A DNA stretch of 64,000 nucleotides, from NCBI GenBank assembly GCA_949152475.1, contig OX424562.1, positions 37,620,157 through 37,684,156 on the forward strand, read 5' to 3'. Source of the DNA: Terebella lapidaria (Eukaryota; Annelida; Polychaeta; Terebellida; Terebellidae). Of this stretch, positions 46,801 to 58,234 are shown piece by piece; positions within the stretch are counted from its first letter, which is position 1, and each line of letters starts with the position of its first letter. The position numbers and the translations under genes are program-made. The notes below the pieces were generated by a model, which saw nothing but the letters and a program-made list of their open reading frames with translations, searched no databases and had not been told where the DNA came from.

Positions 46801-49800
46801 TGGACACTACACAGTTGATTTAGGTTGAAACCACTGTGGGGTGCCTCACCTCGATGTGTCTGGTTTGGGCAAAGGCCAGAATCTCTCTGTACTCAGTGAC
46901 TGTGTAGAAACCTGAGGCGGTGTTGTTGACAGTCGGAGCAGCCCCGAACTGAGGCATGAGGCAGAGGTCATGGGATAGGTCATGACATTGGTGAGCTCCA
47001 ACCTGAGTTGAACCACGATATTTACCAATGACATGAGATAAGTAGAACTTTCACAATAAAATATTCAAAAGCTTACAAGTTGAAAATATAATATCAATGT
47101 CAGAATTGTTCTTTTCCCTGTGCCACTGAAATCATCTAGGAACAATCACACATCAATGGTCAGACCTCGGTGAGTTCTTCTATGCCGGGGATCTGAAGTC
47201 TCCAGCCCTCGTCGTCAGTCAGGTGCAGGTGCAGCTTGTTGAGTTTGTAAGTTGCCATCACTTCCAGCAGCTGGAGCACGTCCTGCTTGCTGTGAAAGTG
47301 TCTGGCCACGTCGGCGTGCATCCCTCGGTACTGGAAGCGTGGCCAGTCGGTGACGGCTCCGTGAGGCAGCTGTCCAGACGGCTCCCGCAGAGATAACAGC
47401 GTCTGCGCTCCGTAAAACCCCCCTGCAGAATTCGTGCCCTTGATGGCGACTGTCTCCGACTCGGTGTCTGACACAAGACTGTAATAGCTAGATTGGGGCT
47501 GGTCAAAGTCTAGGTCCATGGAGATGTATTTGCTGGGAGGCATCGAGCCTGGATCAACAACTATGGTTCCAAGCTTGTCTACAAGGGAAACATATCTGAA
47601 GAGTAATATTCTGCGAAACCACTTTAGACATTACTTAGTAAATACTGTATTAGAGGAGATCTTGCTCGAGAAAAGAATGAAAACCAGTCAGGTTTCAAAC
47701 CGCAAGTGAATATGTGTTTGCTTGGATTCTTCCTAATCTGATCCACCTGATTATATTACTTCAACTACGCAAACAAGAACAGAATCTACCAGCCAGATAC
47801 TGAGCCTCGTTAGCAAAGAAGCCGACAAGATCGACGACGACCCATTGTGGTCCACCGACGTTCATAGTGCTTTCGAGATCCAGGAGCACCTGCTGAGGTG
47901 TGGGGACCACGTGACCAGGGATAGGACCCACGTCCTCGTAGTCCCTTGTGTCGTAGCGCTGTTCAGCCGTGTAAGGGTTGTACTGGTCGTTCTCATACCG
48001 CTTCCACTTCTCCGGGCTGTCGTACGGACCTGATGCAATCACACATGTTCAGCATAATAAATCCTAAAGCAGTTCAAATTATTCCTTTTGATGATTGTGG
48101 TTCGACCCCGTTACAGAGGTCAATGACCGAATTAGCGTAGGTAATTTCGAAGGTGACTGAGGTAAATCAATGCGTTTTCATATTCCATATGTGTGACTCA
48201 CCCACAAAGTCAATGTTTTGGCTGGCGGTGCTCTGCAGGACCCTTGGCTGGCTGGTGGCGTCAGTGACGTACCAGTTGGGCATGTTGTCACTCCGGGCAA
48301 TATTCCAGTATTTACCCAGGATCTCCAGCCTCAGACTGGAGCCAGCCTCGAGCCCCGGGAAAACTGGTGTGGGCTCGATCCTGTGTAGACAGCCATCCAC
48401 ATGGTACACCCGCAGTCCGCTATCCCCGAGGTTACTGCCCCCATCCAATATGTTCTCAGGGTCTATCAGCCGCACATGGCAAAAATACAGTTGCCATGGT
48501 GTTAAGCCGTCAGGAATATGCTCAGACCCTGAATTATCTAAAAAGAGTTCAGAATCATGTGTCTCTCCGTTCGTGCCGAAGTTAGATAGCACGTTATATC
48601 GAATGACAAGATTTTCTCCCATGTAGTCTATGAGATCCTGGTCACGTTGTTTCGTTGTCTGTTCCAATGTTACTGGTTGTGATGATGTCGTTTTTTGTTT
48701 TGTCATTCTCTGTTTAGTACTCTGAGAAGTAGGCTCCTCTGTGCTTCGGATTTCATGCTGTGACGTCACAACAGACTGCAGTGTCGTGGTTGGCAGCTCC
48801 AACTCTGTAGTGACGTTGATCACTGATGCACGACTTTTCCGTACTCTGTCTGCCGAGCTGTAGAGACATTGATTTATCTGAGAAATTGCAAGTATTATGT
48901 TTTTGTATAATATCAGCAGCTAGGGTATTCAAGAGTTCTACTCAAGTTCCACATACAGTGTGATGAGGTGCAGGGGGCCGGCCGGTACTCTAGTACCCTG
49001 TGTGTAGTTACGCCAGGTCTGGCCCGAATCTATGCTGTACTGTACATCCAAACCCGGGTACTCCGTCTTCACCAACAGGTAGTTCTGTGGTGTCACTCTG
49101 TGAACACTCACCACAATTACAAGTTGTACTGGTGTCTTTCACACTCGAATCAAAGAGTGTAAAATCAATTTTTTGCTCGAATACTGGTACTCTTGATCTG
49201 AAACAACCTTTTGGTGGTAGTTTTTACTTAATGCAATGATAGCAATCATTATGGAAATTTGTTCAACCTGTTATGTTTATGTTTTCTGTAATGTTTGTGC
49301 CTTTGATATGTTTGTGGTGTCTATACTACCTTGCGCCTGGGGGTGAGAGGGCATATTTGATCCCCAACCCGTCCAATCTGGCCAGTTCGTTGTGTCCGAG
49401 AGCATTAGCAAAACGCTGCCAGTCCTCTGTGCGCTGTGGGTCTCGCTGCTCTGGATCCTGGACTGACTCCCAGTCGGCCTTGTGCCAGGCTCGCTCGGCC
49501 AGCGCCAGCAGCCTCGGGTATACCATGTAGTGTAGCTGCTCGGACAGGTGTACAGACTCGCACCACAATTGGCCCTGGATACCTATAGAGAGTCCATATC
49601 ACTTGTGGATACATGGTGTCAAGACTCTTGGTTTAAACTGTTTGCTGGAAGGCTCTCCTTCCATTCTTGGACAATGGAAAATAAACCTACCAATGATGTT
49701 GTCCTCCTTGGTTGGGTCCAGTGGAGTACAGCCGATGTCTAAGCAGACATCCATCCGGGTGAGAGGGTTTCCCATCACGGTCTCCTCGATGTTGTTATAG

Positions 49801-52800
49801 ATGTCGTCAGGCATAAAGCCAAAGGACTTACGAGCTGGAACCATCCTCGTGGCCCAGTAGAAACCTGCACAAACACGTGATATCTCATCTTGGAACTTTC
49901 GATTGTTCTTGCTTTTACTTGGACAGACTTGCTGCTGTCCAAGTTTACTTGCTGATTTGAAGTTTCTTTTCTCTATATTCTCGATTCAAAAGCGAGATCA
50001 GATTTTTAGCTTGTTAATGCTATGACATTCACCTCTTTCCTCGGGGTCAGGCTCGTGAGGGAAGTCGTAGTATAAATGTGTGGCATGAGACAGGATCACC
50101 TGAAACAATACCGTGTATGTGGTGGAAAATCATGTGTTGTCTAAAGTCAAGCCTGTTAAAAGTTCTAGGCTGATAGAGCAATCGATAAGATAATGTACTT
50201 CCTCAATTCCATTTGATATGAGTACAGTTCACATGTATTGAATCATATCATATCTATTACCTCATTCCATTTACCTTATAGTCCTCATTGGCAAATACAT
50301 ATGCCATATCGCCGCCTCCCCACTCCCACACATTATCCCAGGCGTAGCTGTAGATGTTAGGAGAAGGCAGGACACCCCGAGGGACGATATCAGTGGGTGT
50401 CAAGCTGTACCCGTCCTCCCACGCCGACAGGTCCAGGTCAGCCTCGTATGCTATCATCGCCACATTCCGCACAAACGACAACTTGACCTCAGCTGTCGTC
50501 ATCAGACCTGAAGTAAAACCCAAGGGATCTTCTAGATGCTTTCTACCTCCTTCGGGTTACATACGATATAAACTGACGATAACAAAGCAACCACTGATTC
50601 ATTTGTACATCTCCTAACTATGGTTGACTCATTCATCAATTTATTTAAATATTTTGAGATTCATAGGCCTGTCAATGGCCAATTGCATTGTTGAAGTTAG
50701 AAAGAAACCTTTCTGTTGACAGGCTGGAGACTGGAGCCACACCCCTTCCGGGACTTCATCCCCGCCGAAATTGAAGGTCTTCAGGGGCTGAATGTCCGCG
50801 TGCATCAACTAAATCGTGCCATAATCAAATGTATGTAACGGCGGCAGAGCTGGTACAAGATTTTGACGGTGGAAATAGAAAATCCTATATCGGCGTCATT
50901 AGAGGCAGACAGTGTGCAAATAAAACTGTACTGCTGTACACCAAATGAAGCTAAGACAAAAAAAAAATGATAGATAGCACCACTTGACAAAATGACAAGC
51001 TGTATTCGAATAATCTTACTAGTCATGAAATTTAAATCAAAAGGGTTTATCAGATACAAACAACTCTGGATACGACCTCCATTTAATACATTCATCATAC
51101 CAATGATAATATTCCGATAACACAACACTATACCACGTAGACACACAGACAGTACTGCTAGGTATTCGGGTCGTTTACTCTACCTGTAAAGCGTTGATGA
51201 CGTGTCGGATGAAGTTGTAAGTGCTGTCAACACATGGGTTGATGACGTTACTGGTGTAGAACTGGGCAGATAGGTACTCGGATGTGTCCAAGGGGTCACT
51301 CAGCAGGTACTCGTAGGCTTTCTGTGGGTCACTGTCTGAGTACCGCCTCATACGAGCCAGCATGGCCTGGATAGCAGCATGAGAGTGTGCAGGCATGTCT
51401 ATCTCTGGGATCACCTGAAATCAGAATTTCCCCATCTCGTTGATTGGTCTGAACTTGCCATAAAATGAACACCCAATGGCTTGACTTTCTATGACCTTGA
51501 TGGACACTATACAGTTGATTCAGGTTGAAACCACTGTGGGATGCCTCACCTGGATGTGTCTGGTTTGGGCAAAGGCCAGAATCTCTCTGTACTCGGCGAC
51601 TGTGTAGAAACCTGAGGCAGTGTTGTTGACAGTCGGAGCAGCCCCGAACTGAGGCATGAGGCAGAGGTCATTGGACAGGTCGTGACACTGGTGAGCTCCA
51701 ACCTGAAGCGGAGGTGGTAAACAAGTGTATTATCTTATATCAATGCATGAACAGTATAAAATATTTATAGTAAAACGAAACATAAGAGTTGTAATTATCT
51801 ACAACAAACTAATGCTCAGGTATAGCAGTTGAACTCCATGTCAGCATTGTCTCCAAGTCATTCAGGCAGTACAAACACACGAATGGCCAGACCTCTGTAA
51901 GTTCTTCTATGCCGGGGATCTGGAGTCTCCAGCCCTCGTCGTCAGTCAGGTGCAGGTGCAGCTTGTTGAGTTTGTAGGTTGCCATCACTTCCAGCAGCTG
52001 GAGCACGTCCTGCTTGCTGTGAAAATGTCTGGCCACGTCGGCGTGCATCCCTCGGTACTGAAAGCGCGGCCAGTCGCTGACGACTCCGTGAGGCAGCTGC
52101 CCAGACGGCTCCCGCAGGGACAATAGTGTCTGGGCCCCATAAAAAACCCCTGCAGAATCCGTGCCCTTGATGGCGACTGTCTCTGTCTCTGTGTCTGACA
52201 CCAGACTGTAATAGCTAGATTGGGGTTGGTCAAAGTCTATGTCCATGGAGATGTATTTGCTGGAAGGCATCAAGCCTGGATTCACCACTATCGATCCCAG
52301 CTTGTCTACAGGGGAAACATGTTTAAAGTGTAATAACCTGGAAAACTCCTTTAGGCATTATTTAGTAAATACTATGTTGGAGATCTTGCTCAAGGAAAGA
52401 CTGAAGACCAAAATTCGCTTTCAATTCGCAAGTGAATATACATTTGCTTGGATTCCCCATAATCTGATCTACCTGATTATTCAACTTAAACTTTTCAAAC
52501 AAAAACATAATCTACCAGCCAGATACTGAGCCTCGTTAGCGAAGAGGCCGATGAGATCAACGATGACCCATTGTGGTCCACCGACGTTCATAGTGCTTTC
52601 GAGATCCAGGAGCACCTGCTGAGGTGTGGGGACCACGTGACCAGAGATAGGACCCAAGTCCTCGTAGTCCCTTGTGTCGTAGCGCTGTTCAGCCGTGTAA
52701 GGGTTGTACTGGTCGTTCTCATACCGCTTCCACTTCTCCGGGCTGTCGTACGGACCTGATGCAATCACACATGTTCAGCATAATAAATCCTAAAGCTGTT

Positions 52801-53375
52801 CACATTATTGCTTTTGATGATTGTGGTTTGACCCCGTTACGAATTAGAATAGGTTTACTGACAGCAACTGAGGTAAATTAAATGCGTTTTCATATTCCAT
52901 ATGTGTGACTCACCCACAAAATCAATGTTTTGACTGGCGGTGCTCTGCAGGACCCTTGGCTGGCTGGTGGCGTCAGTGACGTACCAGTTGGGCATGTTGT
53001 CACTCCGGGCAATATTCCAGTATTTACCCAGGATCTCCAGCCTCAGACTGGAGCCAGCCTCGAGCCCCGGGAAAACTGGTGTGGGCTCGATCCTGTGTAG
53101 ACAGCCGTCCACATGGTACGCCCGCAGTCCGCTATCCCCGAGGTCACTGCCCCCATCCAATATATTCTCAGGGTCTATCAGGCGCACGTGACAGAAATAC
53201 AGTTGCCATGGTGTTAAGCCGCCAGGGATGGGTTCAGACCCTGAATTATCTAAAAAGAGTTCAGCGTCATGTGTCTCTCCGTTTGTGCCAAAGTTGGATA
53301 GCACGTTATATCGAATAATGAGGTTCTCTCCCATGTAGTCTATGAGTTCCTGGTCACATCGCGACAAAGTCAAGC
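37844..53375 (-). CDS. Giant hexosaminidase with three tandem chitobiase (GH20) units, Thr-rich linkers and tail
   Basis: Thirty-four exons, from 53375-52914 to the terminal exon 38459-37844, splice in frame into about 2,800 residues. Each of the three units has CHB_HEX, GH20b, GH20 barrel and CHB_HEX_C domains; the exon lists are given under the three unit entries. Every unit keeps FNFGGDEVPEG; the Asp-Glu pairs fall near residues 517/518, 1404/1405 and 2291/2292. Unit 1 runs into unit 2 through exon 48857-48202, and unit 2 into unit 3 through 44170-43515. No stop intervenes and all phases match. The terminal exon adds about 150 Thr/Ser-rich residues (probable O-glycosylation) and the hydrophobic end FWLFVVIGYVHVKILLF, perhaps a GPI or membrane anchor. 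The likely role is cell-surface or extracellular release of GlcNAc from chitin fragments. The alternative, three separate genes, would need start and stop signals that I do not see. Confidence 0.82.
39266..39681. mobile_element. TTAA-flanked MITE (copy 2) with an empty site in sister units
   Basis: A 416-bp element with ends CGTAGTCCGCTACGAACA and GGAGCGGACTACC, flanked by TTAA at 39262-39265 and 39682-39685. The matching introns of units 1 and 2 read CTTGGTTTAAACTGTTTGCT (near 49627 and 44939) with a single TTAA, which is the expected uninserted site. It is related to 33807-34220. Confidence 0.92.
41447..41574. mobile_element. Short hAT-like MITE (copy 2) with 8-bp target duplication
   Basis: About 128 bp with inverted ends GCCCATGTAGCGCAGC and, reversed, GGCCCAAGTAGCGCAC. 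AATAATCT stands immediately left of the element and again just right of it. The matching intron of unit 2 (near 46308) has a single GAATAATCTTACTAGTCATG, supporting an 8-bp duplication, the size made by hAT transposases. Extra unexplained sequence of about 120 bp lies left of it in unit 3. Confidence 0.75.
44270..48857 (-). other. Unit 2 of the three-unit hexosaminidase, with linker exon
   Basis: Exons 48857-48202 (linker plus CHB_HEX, 656 bp), 48029-47790, 47578-47166, 47002-46850, 46714-46484, 46109-46010, 45808-45576, 45406-45340, 45176-45003, 44895-44643 and 44410-44270. All but the first have the same lengths as in unit 1. The linker begins SADRVRKSRASVINVTTE and is rich in Thr, Ser, Gln and Lys before DQDLIDYMGENL. 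Catalytic residues are intact. Confidence 0.85.
48957..53375 (-). other. Unit 1 of the three-unit hexosaminidase
   Basis: Exons 53375-52914, 52755-52516, 52305-51893, 51702-51550, 51414-51184, 50808-50709, 50507-50275, 50099-50033, 49864-49691, 49582-49330 and 49097-48957. Lengths are 462, 240, 413, 153, 231, 100, 233, 67, 174, 253 and 141. It begins after a phase-1 acceptor with LTLSRCDQELIDYMGENL and so lacks the Thr-rich linker of the later units. Catalytic Asp-Glu, RGMHADVARHF, QGQLWCES and YPRLLALAERAWH are present. The last exon ends LHLITL and joins the next linker exon in phase 2. Confidence 0.85.
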
Positions 53376-53573
53376 CTGCAAGTTCCATAAATTGAGCCAA
53401 ATATCAAAACACATTTTGTATCATCATACATGTAGATACATGGATTTTTATTTTACGTGAATTTGAGTTAAAATTGATTGACAGCAAATAAATAATGAAC
53501 ATCAATATAAGCAAGGTTAAGTATTCCTTGTGTAATTATTGTTACGTTCACAGATAAACAACAATTTGTGAAC

Positions 53574-53676
53574 ATATTTTTTCAGTAGGGATGCCGATCT
53601 TATATTGTATGTAGTAAATAATGAACATACATGCCGTGAAAAATACAAGACGCAAAGTGTATCCTCGATGTATCAT
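53574..53676 (-). CDS. Candidate first coding exon (signal anchor) of the three-unit hexosaminidase
   Basis: From ATG at 53676 the frame reads MIHRGYTLRLVFFTACMFII and continues YYIQYKIGIPTEKI. That is a short basic start followed by a hydrophobic segment long enough to span a membrane, as in type II signal anchors. If it ends at 53574 before GTTCAC, the phase-1 junction joins the first GH20-gene exon at 53375 in frame. The donor is weak and the frame otherwise stops eight codons later, so this is a proposal only. Confidence 0.33.
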
Positions 53677-53679
53677 TTT

Positions 53680-55400
53680 CCACTTGTGACTACAAAACTT
53701 TCAGAAATACATTTTATCCAGACAACAGCCAGCTATTTAACTGCAATTTGGCATCCAGCTTTCTAACATATCACATATAAACATGTTACATATATCAGCC
53801 GTCGATATCGCTCTCCATATCAATGACCTGGTATGATGAAGTGTGTACCAGTCCTGATGCTCTGCCTGCATCAGCAGCCGATAACAAAAGGTGGTAGGTA
53901 CGTTGAGCTATCAGAGATAAAATGAGTGCCGCTTGATGGCGGTGAAGCGGGTGACAAGATCACGTTTTGGGAAACTCTTGGATCTCTAAATATTAACAGG
54001 TTACATGAGCGTGACACCTTCTTTCATGTCAATGTATGTTCACACGGGATGCCTTACTGAAATGTTAATTAATGTACTTGTTACAACCATCGATTCCCAC
54101 ACTAGCGTTGAAATATGGGATTTGTTCACAATTCACCTGCAAACTTCTAGACCACAATGCGAGGGGTGCGGCCAGATTTTTCAGAGTGAGAGGGAAGCAA
54201 TTATGTAATTATTTTCGGGCATATCATCAAGTTGTATTTGAGCAGTGATGCAAAAATTCAGTTCCATCCGTGACATTGAGGTTATCATTTCAGAGTATAT
54301 ATCTACATTATCTGTTGATGTTTACATAATCGCACTAGCAAGTCGCAGTTTCGGCCTTGATTCCGAGCGGGAAATATAAACATTATGAGCACTATGTACC
54401 AAAAACATTATGAGCACTATCTACCTAAAATTTGTTATTGACTGTAGATGGACCAGTTTGTTGTACATGTATACAATTGATAACTTCAGTGAAATTAACA
54501 TCACGTATTACATAGATATTAGTATCCACAGATACTAATAAGACTTTCACGAGGGTGTTAAACATTCCACCAGACCAGAAAAGGTAGCCTACTTAGTTCC
54601 ACCACAATAGGTATTTTAGACTAGAGTGTTTGCTTATCGCTGCTGTATATCTCGCCTATGTATGAGTAGATCGGAAATCGAAAATCAGGGAATCATTTTT
54701 TACTTGTAACGAAGTTAACGGGCACTGAGATGCTCTACATGTATTTTGATTGGTGAATTGTCAAATAAAACAATTTTCAAATGACCTGGCGTTCCGTGCA
54801 AAGACTTCATATAGGAAGGCACTTTTTCGGGAAATTTTCTCTACAAATTCCATGCATAACGTCTCAGAATGGTGGGAGATCACAATAATCCGATAGTGGT
54901 CATACATGATCAATCAGCTGTTACGAGGAATCTGGGAACCACATTTTTTGCTGCAGATCCTTTAGCGATACACCTAACTTCATGACCACTTTATTCGAAA
55001 GAACTACAGGTGGAGTCTGAAATCAGCGAAACGAATCGAGGAAGACGAGTCCACCACCAAAGCTCTCCATGGACCATATGGCAAGTGAAATACGTGAAGA
55101 AATAAACTTCATTACACCTCTTGACTAGTTCCTTTACTGTACAAGCGGTCGACCAACACATTCATGTAGCTAGGAAAGTGTTTGGGAAACAGCTGGAAAA
55201 CAACTTCTCTGCATCACAGAAGGAATGAAGGTCACATGGCATCGATATATAGAATCCATTCCTTTTACCGTACATAGGCTTATCCACAATCCGGTATATC
55301 ATGATAATAGAGTTGTTTGCTGGTACGATGGCCACTTGTAGACTACTAGAAGCAGAAAGGTTCAGAGATCACATCGATTCGACAACCTGAGAATGTCCAA
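53680..55400. other. Upstream flank of the three-unit gene, nothing firm
   Basis: Should contain the promoter of the minus-strand hexosaminidase gene, but no core promoter element could be placed. No supported coding sequence. Confidence 0.3.
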
Positions 55401-57460
55401 TTAGCATTTGAACCCAAAGCTGATCTGAGAGCAAAGGCCTTTATTATGGACGTCATCAGACTGACACATGCCGGAATAGACCGGGCAAAAACGTGTGTTT
55501 ATTCAGTCTTCACATGAAGGAGTGAGTAGATCTAGTCCATAATGACACAGTTTGCCAATTTACAACTTTGTTTACCAGTCGAACCCAGTCCTGATGTCAG
55601 TACTACTACCCAAGTCCCAATTACCCAAGTCCCTATAGATGGGGAATACTAGAGGTAAGAAGAAACGGAAAATGCGGGTGGGCGGAAATAAATGATATTA
55701 TGTAGTTTTGGTATCGGAGACACAAACGTGGGGAGCCTGTTGTTCCACCGAGTAGCAAACTGGTCCATGTGAGTCTGGTCGCAGTCATCGTCGCCTGAAC
55801 GTGGCCCCGGTGTGAAGGCATGCCTGCCATGACATTGAGTCACCCCGGAGACAAAGCAGGATCGATCAGGTATTGTCTACTGGAGCAAAACTTACGAATG
55901 ACGGCTGAGATTCAGACGAGTATCGTCCTGTTTGTTCAGATAAGTTCCGACCGTAACAACAAGTATGGAGTACCAATTTGCCGGGACCCAGTACACAACT
56001 TTCACTCAGAATGAGTGCTCCCAACCCCAATTATTAGCATCTTATGGTGGCGGCAGACGAAAGAAGGAAGTCTGAGCGAGATTTGAAGTCGAGTCCAAAA
56101 GTGGACACACTCCCCAAACGCGGAAAACATCATCACCTGAGTAATATCATAGCTGGACATCAACCCAGTCTACGGCATTGCTGCAACTCACCTTCAAGGG
56201 AGCAACCGAGTGGCACCAGATTTATACGCACCCAGGAAAGTCAAATTGGCAGCCAACTGACACTGGTTAGATAGGCAGGAGGCTAGCTATTGGGGACGTA
56301 CATGAAGCTTGTGAATTGGTCCCACCAAAAGGAAAACCATGATTGTTGTGGCGATGAACTGTAGCCCAGGAAAAACTAAATCATGAATCGGCATCAGCAA
56401 GATCTTCTCGAAATTGATCAACATGGCCAAGCCAAAAGACACATGGCCCATGTCTGCGGACCTTGGATGACAACGAGATGCAGACACAGAGCAGACTATT
56501 CATGCACCTGGCGGTCTCTATAATGACTTGATTTGGGGGGGGGGAGGTTGTTCGTAAGGACAAGTTCAGATACCAGAGAGCAAACACTGGTCGCAAAGTG
56601 ACCTCCAACTGGAAGCGATGTGGCATTTTTTCTTGGTCTTGGAGGATCCCTGTGCCACGGCGCTAGGTTGCCACAGCTTGACGCCAAGACTTGTTTGACC
56701 AGGATGCCCCACATCAACTGCTAGTGAGCAGCCTGAATCCCGTCGTCGAACGCCAAGTCCACTTCATGGTAGAGATAGTCGATATTTTCACCCACCAGGG
56801 TTTCCTGGGAGCTGTTCCAGTTCCTGATGTGCAGACGTTGGAGCCTCAAAATCCTAAGATTTTAATTAAGAAGGCGTCTTGGCGCTACTGTTAAACGGCA
56901 AAGGTTCCATAAATGGCATGGTTACGATACACCTAGACTGCAAACATGGCAATGTGCATACCGGTAAATCTTACCGAGCTTAGCTCCTTGTGCAAGACAC
57001 CACAAGAGATGGAACCGGTTGCTCCAGCAGATCACATGCTACTGTCGATGTCTGATCTTGAATGAAGTGGATTGGAATGGAAGAGTAAGATGAGCGCTAG
57101 ACTTCACACAGCTGGCCGATAGACGGGTATAGTCAAGTGGTGACGGGCTTCTCCAGGTATCTGTGGGACGGCTCCCATAGTTCAAACAGGCGTGGCCTCT
57201 TAGCATTGTCATTTGTGTTTCTTAGCGCATGTCGGCAAAACTCATAAAACTGCTGCGGATCCTGAGTATGGAGCAAATGAGCACCACAAGACAGGATTTT
57301 ATCGAGTTAGACAAGCTAACGGCCCAAATTTCGTGGGCAGTACGAGCAATCGAAAAGTGAGGGTACAATGCCTGCTGGCAATTGTGAGGCACTCTTTATA
57401 TATTGTGAGGCTGGCAACTGTGAGGCACTCTTCATTGGGGCCCAGTCCTCGTTAAGGTTT
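55400..57460 (+). mobile_element. Possible heavily decayed Ty3/Gypsy-like retroelement remains
   Basis: Base composition is less AT-rich than the surroundings. Two short motifs in the expected order, THAGIDRAK near 55465 and KYGVP near 55965, recall the zinc-binding and core parts of a retroviral-type integrase. No terminal repeats were identified. If real, it is an old, thoroughly broken fossil with many interruptions. The evidence is weak. Confidence 0.2.
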
Positions 57461-57597
57461 GGGATTCAAACAAGCTGTAGGGCAAGTCCTTGATACAGTG
57501 TTTCAACATCGATTGTGTACGTCGGGAGAATGTGGCAGACGCCACACGAACTGGCATAACTCAAGTATGACAAGTATAAGTCGCGCCCGCGACAATT

Positions 57598-58234
57598 GGG
57601 CGGGTTGCATCGAGGAGGGCTGTTAGTGGAAGGAATTGGCATTGTTCTCATGTATTATCAAGTTCGAAGTCCTGCCACGACTTGAAAAATAGGTCAAGGT
57701 CACCCATCATCGAACTTGTCCGAGATCTGCTCATGATGCACCTCCGGTATGATTTTGGCGGTATTTCGTTAAAAACTTTGTAAGTTATCGCGTTCACAAG
57801 GTACAAAGTCCTGTTTTCATGTATTGTCAAGTTCGAAGTCCTGCCACGACCTGAAAAATAGGTCAAGGTCACCCATCATCGAACTTGTCCGAGATCTGCT
57901 CATGATGCACCTCTGGTATGATTTTGGCGGTATTTCGATAAAAACTTTGTAAGTTATCGCGTTCACAAGGTACAAAGTCCTGTTTTCATGTATTGTCAAG
58001 TTCGAAGTCCTGCCACGACCTGAAAAATAGGTCAAGGTCACCCATCATCGAACTTGTCCGAGATCTGTTCATGATGCACCTCTGGTATGATTTTGGCGGT
58101 ATTTCGTTAAAAACTTTGTAAGTTATCGCGTTCACAAGAAATTGTTGACGGCCGGACGGCCGGACAGACGGACGGACGGACAGACAGACGGACACGCCAA
58201 TCTAATAGGCGGGTTGGTTGCACGCAACCCGCCC
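57598..58234 (+). mobile_element. Second HINE/pearl-like element
   Basis: It starts GGGCGGGTTGC and ends in the hairpin GGCGGGTTG-GTTGCA-CGCAACCCGCC. Between lie three tandem units of 169 bp (landmark TGTATT at 57651, 57820 and 57989) and a GGAC/GGACGGAC microsatellite at 58150-58195. The order of parts is the same as in 23474-24909, but the sequence family differs. Each core unit contains AGGTCAAGGTCA. Frames on the minus strand that repeat across the units are by-products. Confidence 0.72.

Noticed and set aside
37844-53375. Three separate tandem hexosaminidase genes
   Set aside because: No stop, start or signal exon was found between units, and linker exons connect them in the correct phase. 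Kept as the main alternative to test.
28009-53400. Antisense frames across hexosaminidase exons
   Set aside because: Mirror images of real exons, repeated identically in each unit because the exons are repeated.
54900-55400. Extending the possible retroelement remains leftward
   Set aside because: Translations show no motif I could defend; only the two short integrase-like motifs farther right gave any support.
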